This document shows, piece after piece, positions 59,219 to 64,000 of a stretch of 64,000 bases of DNA (position 1 is the stretch's first letter; every line of letters begins with the position of its first letter). Below the pieces are notes generated by a model. It did no database searches. It was given only the letters and a program-made list of their open reading frames with translations, and was not told where the DNA came from. The stretch is taken from the NCBI GenBank assembly GCA_945859605.1, contig OX243811.1, forward strand, positions 39,797,821 to 39,861,820, written 5' to 3'. The position numbers were made by a program, and so were the translations under genes. This DNA is from Lumbricus rubellus (Eukaryota > Annelida > Clitellata > Crassiclitellata > Lumbricidae).

Positions 59219-62154
59219 GATGCTGTCATCTTCTTTACTGTCACAATCATCGTCATTCATATCATCATCAGTATCTTTGCCTTCATCATCAGTTCCTGAT
59301 GCTGGTAATTTGTCGATGAAGGGCATGAAAAAATTATCTCTGTTTTTTGCTGTCATTCAACCGTCATATTTAGTCGGAATGTTTTTATAAATGTCTTCAT
59401 TTTTATTGTCTACGCAGCACAACCATTTTCTTTCTGTGCTCAAGTTTTAGATTTGTAAAGATTTGGAGAGCCGCCACCTCTTAATGAACAATTTAACCAC
59501 TGCTAGCTTTGGGTCCAGTCCTCATGCTTCCTGCTTACCCCTGACCAAACTTGTCTTTGCAGTGTGACTTGTCTAGTAGAGTTTTTATTGTATTGTCATT
59601 GACTCATTTCTTTGTTTCAGATCATCTGTTATATTTATTTCCTTACATTTTCTTGAGTCAAATTCATTTCTTCTCTTTGGATTCATGTTTATTCTGCCTG
59701 GACCTCAGTTTTAGCATTGTCATGAATTCATGAAGAAACACAAGTTGAATATTCACCGTTAAAGTATATTGTAATTGTGCATTAATAGCCAGGGTAACTA
59801 TCAAAGAGACCCAGGAAGTATAGTAGGGATTGATCTAAAGATCTTTCATACGTTTCTTGATCTGCCCATGTTTGGTTATTTCTTAGATGCCTTGATCAGG
59901 TTGGCTATCAGTGACCTTTCTTAGGGTGAAAGATGTCTTGGCTGAAGTACAAACACGATATTAGCAATAGAATGGCTGAACAACTCCAGTTCCTTGCAGT
60001 TATTTATACTGTTTGACAGTTAATTGTGAATTTCACTCTTTGCAGCAGAATTTGAAAACTTAGATTTGAAGGCCGTAAAAAAGTTTTCAATTTCTCAATC
60101 TTGCATTGTGGCATCATGACACATGTCACCATGGGAGTCTGACATCATGGCAATCTGGCACTATGATAATCTGCACAACCTGGCACCATGCCACACTAGA
60201 GCCTAAGTTGGTAGGCCTATGCCTATTTTTCTAAAAGTGATAATTAGCATATCAGCTCTAATTACTGTAGACCTTGTGACTGATAATTTCACTTTGAAAT
60301 TAGATTAAGAGCATGTGTTTATTTATTCAACATATAAATGTTTAGTTACACTATTAATTATGGTAGGTGCTCCCAAAAAGACAAGTTTGTCAAATACTAG
60401 CATTCTGTGTTGCCAGTGCCAAATTTGAGAACTTTATAGCTACGCATAAGGAGGACAAGACTGTATTTCCTTCCTTTTCTATTGGCTGTTTAGTTTGCAT
60501 AATTTTTTTATGATCTTCTTTACTTTACCAGATGTCCTGACCACTGGAGTAGATTACCATATGTAGTGGTTTCTCTGACGGTCTGACCTGTTGAATTTCA
60601 ACTGAACTTCTCCTACAAATCATATTCTACTCTGCATCCACTTGAAATGACTATTGATTGATGCTTAATTGTGAAGTCACTATAATAGAATAGAGATAAT
60701 TCTTACAACTTTGAGGCCAACCCAAAGCCGACCTTTCTCGAGATTCAAATGGGGCATGATCGCTGTACGAAAGCTAAATTGTAAAGCGCTGATATTGTTT
60801 GGATTTACAAATTTCTGATTACATTGTCAAGCTAATTTGCATCAAAACTGCACCAGCAGCATTAGTCAATTTTGAATACTTTTATTGTACGAGGAGTCAG
60901 CAAATTATCAGATATACTGTGACTCTCATAGTTCTGTTGGCATTGTCCGCACTCAAGTTTCACAATATCAAATAACACACAAAACAGGAAATGATGGCAC
61001 ACAGAATCATGCTCTCTGTGCACATGCAGTCATGTATGCTTCCTGTGTCCTCCTTGTCTCTGCTTGTAGACTTTCAAGTATGCTTCAAACAGCTTTCAAT
61101 ATGCACGTTGTGTTCTGTTCCTTTGTGTGTCGCTCAAAGCATGTATATTCTTTGTTAGCATGATTTGTCTTACTTTGGATGAGCCATGTTACCTACTTGC
61201 TTGATAGCAGACATCTAGTATGATTTGAGTACTTACATTTTCAATGAAATTTGAATACTTATATTGATTCCGGTTGGCTTTATAGTGTGGCCTTATAAAA
61301 TATGACCAGTTTTCGGTTTTGATTTCTATTTGCAGTTTGCTGATATTGTAAGCTGATTATTATTATTGTTAGCATTATTTTTGCAAAGATTTTTAACATG
61401 CACATTGTTACTCAGAAATGTGAGTCAGAGGCATCATTATGTTAGTCAGTCACCACATGTTCAAAGAGTTTTAGGTTAGATATCCAGATTCTTGAAAGCC
61501 ATTAGGAAGTACAGAGTTTGAGGCATTTATCAAAGATAGTTAAAGAATTCAACAATGAACACTGAACATATTATTTGAGCCTAATCTAATCTGTCGGCTT
61601 AAATTGTTTAATCAATCTACTAATACCTGGGCACATGCATAATTTAGTAATTATAAGTACTTATATTTATTAATTATTAATTATATATTCATGTTAAAAC
61701 AGGTCAAAAGTGATATCTAATCTAAATCTTGCATAATCTGTCTGATAATATTATTTATTTATAGTTATTCATTCTGTGCAAATCTGATTATAATTATCTG
61801 AGCAAACTATTTAAAGAGTGAGATTTTACATCTACTCTTGTTTAACCCAATTAAATTGAAAGTTTTCGCAAGGTAGGTCTGAAGATGAATGATGGGATTT
61901 GCACAGTGTTTATTTACAATGTGCTCCTGACAACGACTTGTTGCACTGTTGTTAAAATGACTTCTTTTGTCTTTTATTTTTTCACAAAATCTCGGTTTTT
62001 TTCTCTTCAGTTTTTTAAATAGCGTTTTTTCAGTGTTTAATTTTTGTGTATGTAGTTTTATTTATTTACCACTTTAATTATTTTGTGTAATCACTTATAA
62101 GAAATAATTGTTGTACATAGTTTAATGATAAATTAGCATCATTAACTAAGTACT
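59219..62154. other. Gene-free AT-rich stretch
   Basis: No recognisable exon on either strand. A 59-codon minus-strand acidic reading near 59360-59180 comes from CATCAT/ATC repeats. Confidence 0.5.
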
Positions 62155-62280
62155 GAACAAACAGCCTGCAATACATGGCACTAATAGCAGCCTACAAGGC
62201 ATGTCTGCCCAACGGGGGCTCGAACTCGTTACCTCTTGCTCTCTGCACCAGCGCGTGTTTCCATTTCTCTACACTGTGGT
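62155..62280 (-). mobile_element. tRNA-derived SINE, family B
   Basis: Shares ACAGCCTGCAATACATGGC, ACTAATAGCAG and GCCCAACGGGGGCTCGAACT with 6618. The box A half has decayed. Confidence 0.72.
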
Positions 62281-62484
62281 AGTGTTCATAAATAAAGTAG
62301 TGTTTAAAAAAAAAATTGACTTGTGTAAACAAGGCTTTTCATTTTTAAATACATTGCAAGATGTTACAAAGTGAAATTATTTTTTCTTGTTTTTTCTGTG
62401 TTTTATTTCTTTGAAAAAGCCAATGTTTTTTCGCCTCTTAAATTACTCTGTCTTTATATTTTAAGAACTATGGATGGTTTAAGG

Positions 62485-62854
62485 CAGTGGTTCCCAACCT
62501 TTTTTGACTTAGGGGCCACTTTTTCTAAGTTTGAGGACACGAGGGCCACTTTTTCGTAGTTAAAGAACATTAGGGCGTTTAGGGGGCCACAATGTTAAAA
62601 TTTAATTAACTAAAAGCATATAAAATTGCTGTAATTGATTCGAAATAGAATGTTTAATGTTATTTATAGACTTCAAAATAAAATAATTTGTAATAGAAAA
62701 TAATTATCTGTTCTATCCTGTCCAAATTGTCAATTTTTTCATATATTTTTGTAACTTCTTTGAGAGATGAGGGCCACTTTTGAGAACTGGCGGGCCATTT
62801 TTTGAGGCCTCGCGGGCCACTTTTGGCCCGCGGGCCACGGGTTGGGAACCACTG
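62485..62854. mobile_element. hAT MITE, 370 bp
   Basis: Inverted ends CAGTGGTTCCCAACCT and GGTTGGGAACCACTG. 8-bp duplication GTTTAAGG at 62477-62484 and 62855-62862. Interior repeats GGGCCACTTTTT several times. Confidence 0.95.
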
Positions 62855-62919
62855 GTTTAAGGCTAACTGGCCAGATTCTGTGGTCATGTATGGGAATGAT
62901 GTAGATTTTACTGTTACTT

Positions 62920-63860
62920 CATTGGTCTGTCTGTCTGTCTGTCTTCTATCTGTTGGTCATTCGGTCTGGTCTGTCTGTTTGTCCTTCTGTCTGTTTCTTT
63001 ATTTGCCTGTATATGTGTCTGTGATGAATCTTATCTGTTGCCAGGATTCCTTTGTTTGAACGTAGATCAAATCTTTCTGACTATTTACACCAGCAAGACC
63101 ATATATTCGCTTGAGAGGGCTACCCTTTACAATACTTGTCACTCAGATACCATGACTTTGTCGCATTCAAATTGAAAATTCACAGGAACAGTTATTGACA
63201 GATGACAGCAAATGGGATTCCTAGTTCTGTAGAAGGTCATGATTTGATGGCAGTCCAAATTAGTAGGCCTACGAAAGCCCCAAGTGCCTCACCCGTTTGC
63301 TTCCCTTTCCTGGTTATGTCGCCCCTGGGTGCATCCAAGCCTGTTTTACTGTTTGTAGGATCCGTTTGCCCGCATGCGTGGTGTGGTTTGCAGACACTAG
63401 TGAGCAGTAGGTTGTGTGCTTGCTTCTACTTGTCTTTATGTATGCTAACTATTTGTTTGTCGTTTTGTGGCTGTGTGTATCTCTAGGTATCTCTCAGTTT
63501 ATCTGTCTCTTTTATATATATTGTACATGTTTGTTTGTTTGTTTGTGTCTGTCTGTCTGTCTGTTTGCCGTTATGTATTTATTTTTGCTGTCCATGTATC
63601 TCTGTTTGTAGCTCTGTGTCCATTTGTCTGTCTCTGTCTCTTTATGTTACTCTATTACTGTATGTTTATAAATGTCTTTCTCTTGCTGTTTGTGTGTCTT
63701 TGTGTGCGTATGTGTAGGTGTGTGTTGGTGCATGTGTATGTGTGTGTATGCACGTGTGTGTGTGTGACTGTGTGTCTGAATATCTCTACATGTTTGTCGT
63801 GCTTGCCTGCCTATCTTTCTATTCATCTGTCCATCAGTGTATGTTTATTTGCGTGTGCTT
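62920..63860. repeat. CTGT- and GT-rich simple-sequence region
   Basis: (CTGT)n at 62926-62945, then scattered TGTCTGTC, GTTTGTTT and TGTGTG runs to about 63860. The Cys/Val/Leu-rich ORFs here are composition artefacts. Confidence 0.85.
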
Positions 63861-64000
63861 GTCAGTCTGCCTATGACAAAGTAGTTTAGTCAGAATGCCT
63901 AGTCACAGACAATGCCACTGATACCAGTAGCCTGTTAGCTGATAATTCTTGCTGCCACAAAGCACATGCCTTGTACTAATAAAAACAATAATAGAAATAT

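Noticed and set aside
59025..59390. 121-codon ORF with a hydrophobic start and Ser-rich end
   Set aside because: It spans the junction of duplicated blocks X and Y plus a CATC-rich insert; the first copy of the same sequence does not conserve the frame.

Overview
This is a metazoan nuclear genome window. The genes are split by GT-AG introns, the sequence is AT-rich, microsatellites are abundant, and DNA transposons, SINEs and LINE remnants are dense. I cannot name the species. The mixture (an unduplicated kinesin-13, one Rab3, CR1/L2-like LINE ends, many hAT MITEs) suggests a non-vertebrate, probably marine, animal.

Two genes can be assembled completely. The first is a plus-strand kinesin-13 (KIF2-type microtubule depolymerase) of 21 coding exons from 12375 to 36365. 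All phases match and it gives a 665-residue protein with P-loop, switch I, switch II and the family-specific KVD motif. The second is a minus-strand Rab3 GTPase of four coding exons from 49532 down to 46960. It gives a 219-residue protein with all G motifs and a CxC prenylation end, and an untranslated first exon probably lies further upstream. The two genes converge on a roughly 10.6 kb AT-rich stretch (36.4-46.9 kb) that holds no other recognisable gene and probably contains long 3' UTRs.

The rest is mostly repeats. Region 1-12.3 kb is repeat-rich flank and the kinesin promoter side, with a 44-codon small ORF head-to-head with the kinesin. Kinesin introns carry a 400-base (CCCCCT)n tract, tetranucleotide arrays, minisatellites next to splice acceptors, LINE reverse-transcriptase fragments and an 851-bp hAT MITE. 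Region 50-56 kb, upstream of Rab3, is a transposon nest. It holds hAT elements inside hAT elements with intact 8-bp target duplications, two full-length tRNA-derived SINEs, a hAT transposase remnant, and a striking excess of the palindrome TAGGCCTA. Region 56-64 kb has no secure gene; it contains a locally duplicated block, another hAT MITE and a second SINE family.

The most notable points are: the KIF2-Rab3 neighbourhood, which echoes human KIF2A/RAB3C and KIF2C/RAB3B linkage; a SINE family that shares its 3' tail with a truncated LINE in the same window; clean nested hAT insertions; a set of tiny TTAA-bounded hairpins; and two inverted-repeat elements with different ends but the same telomere-like core.
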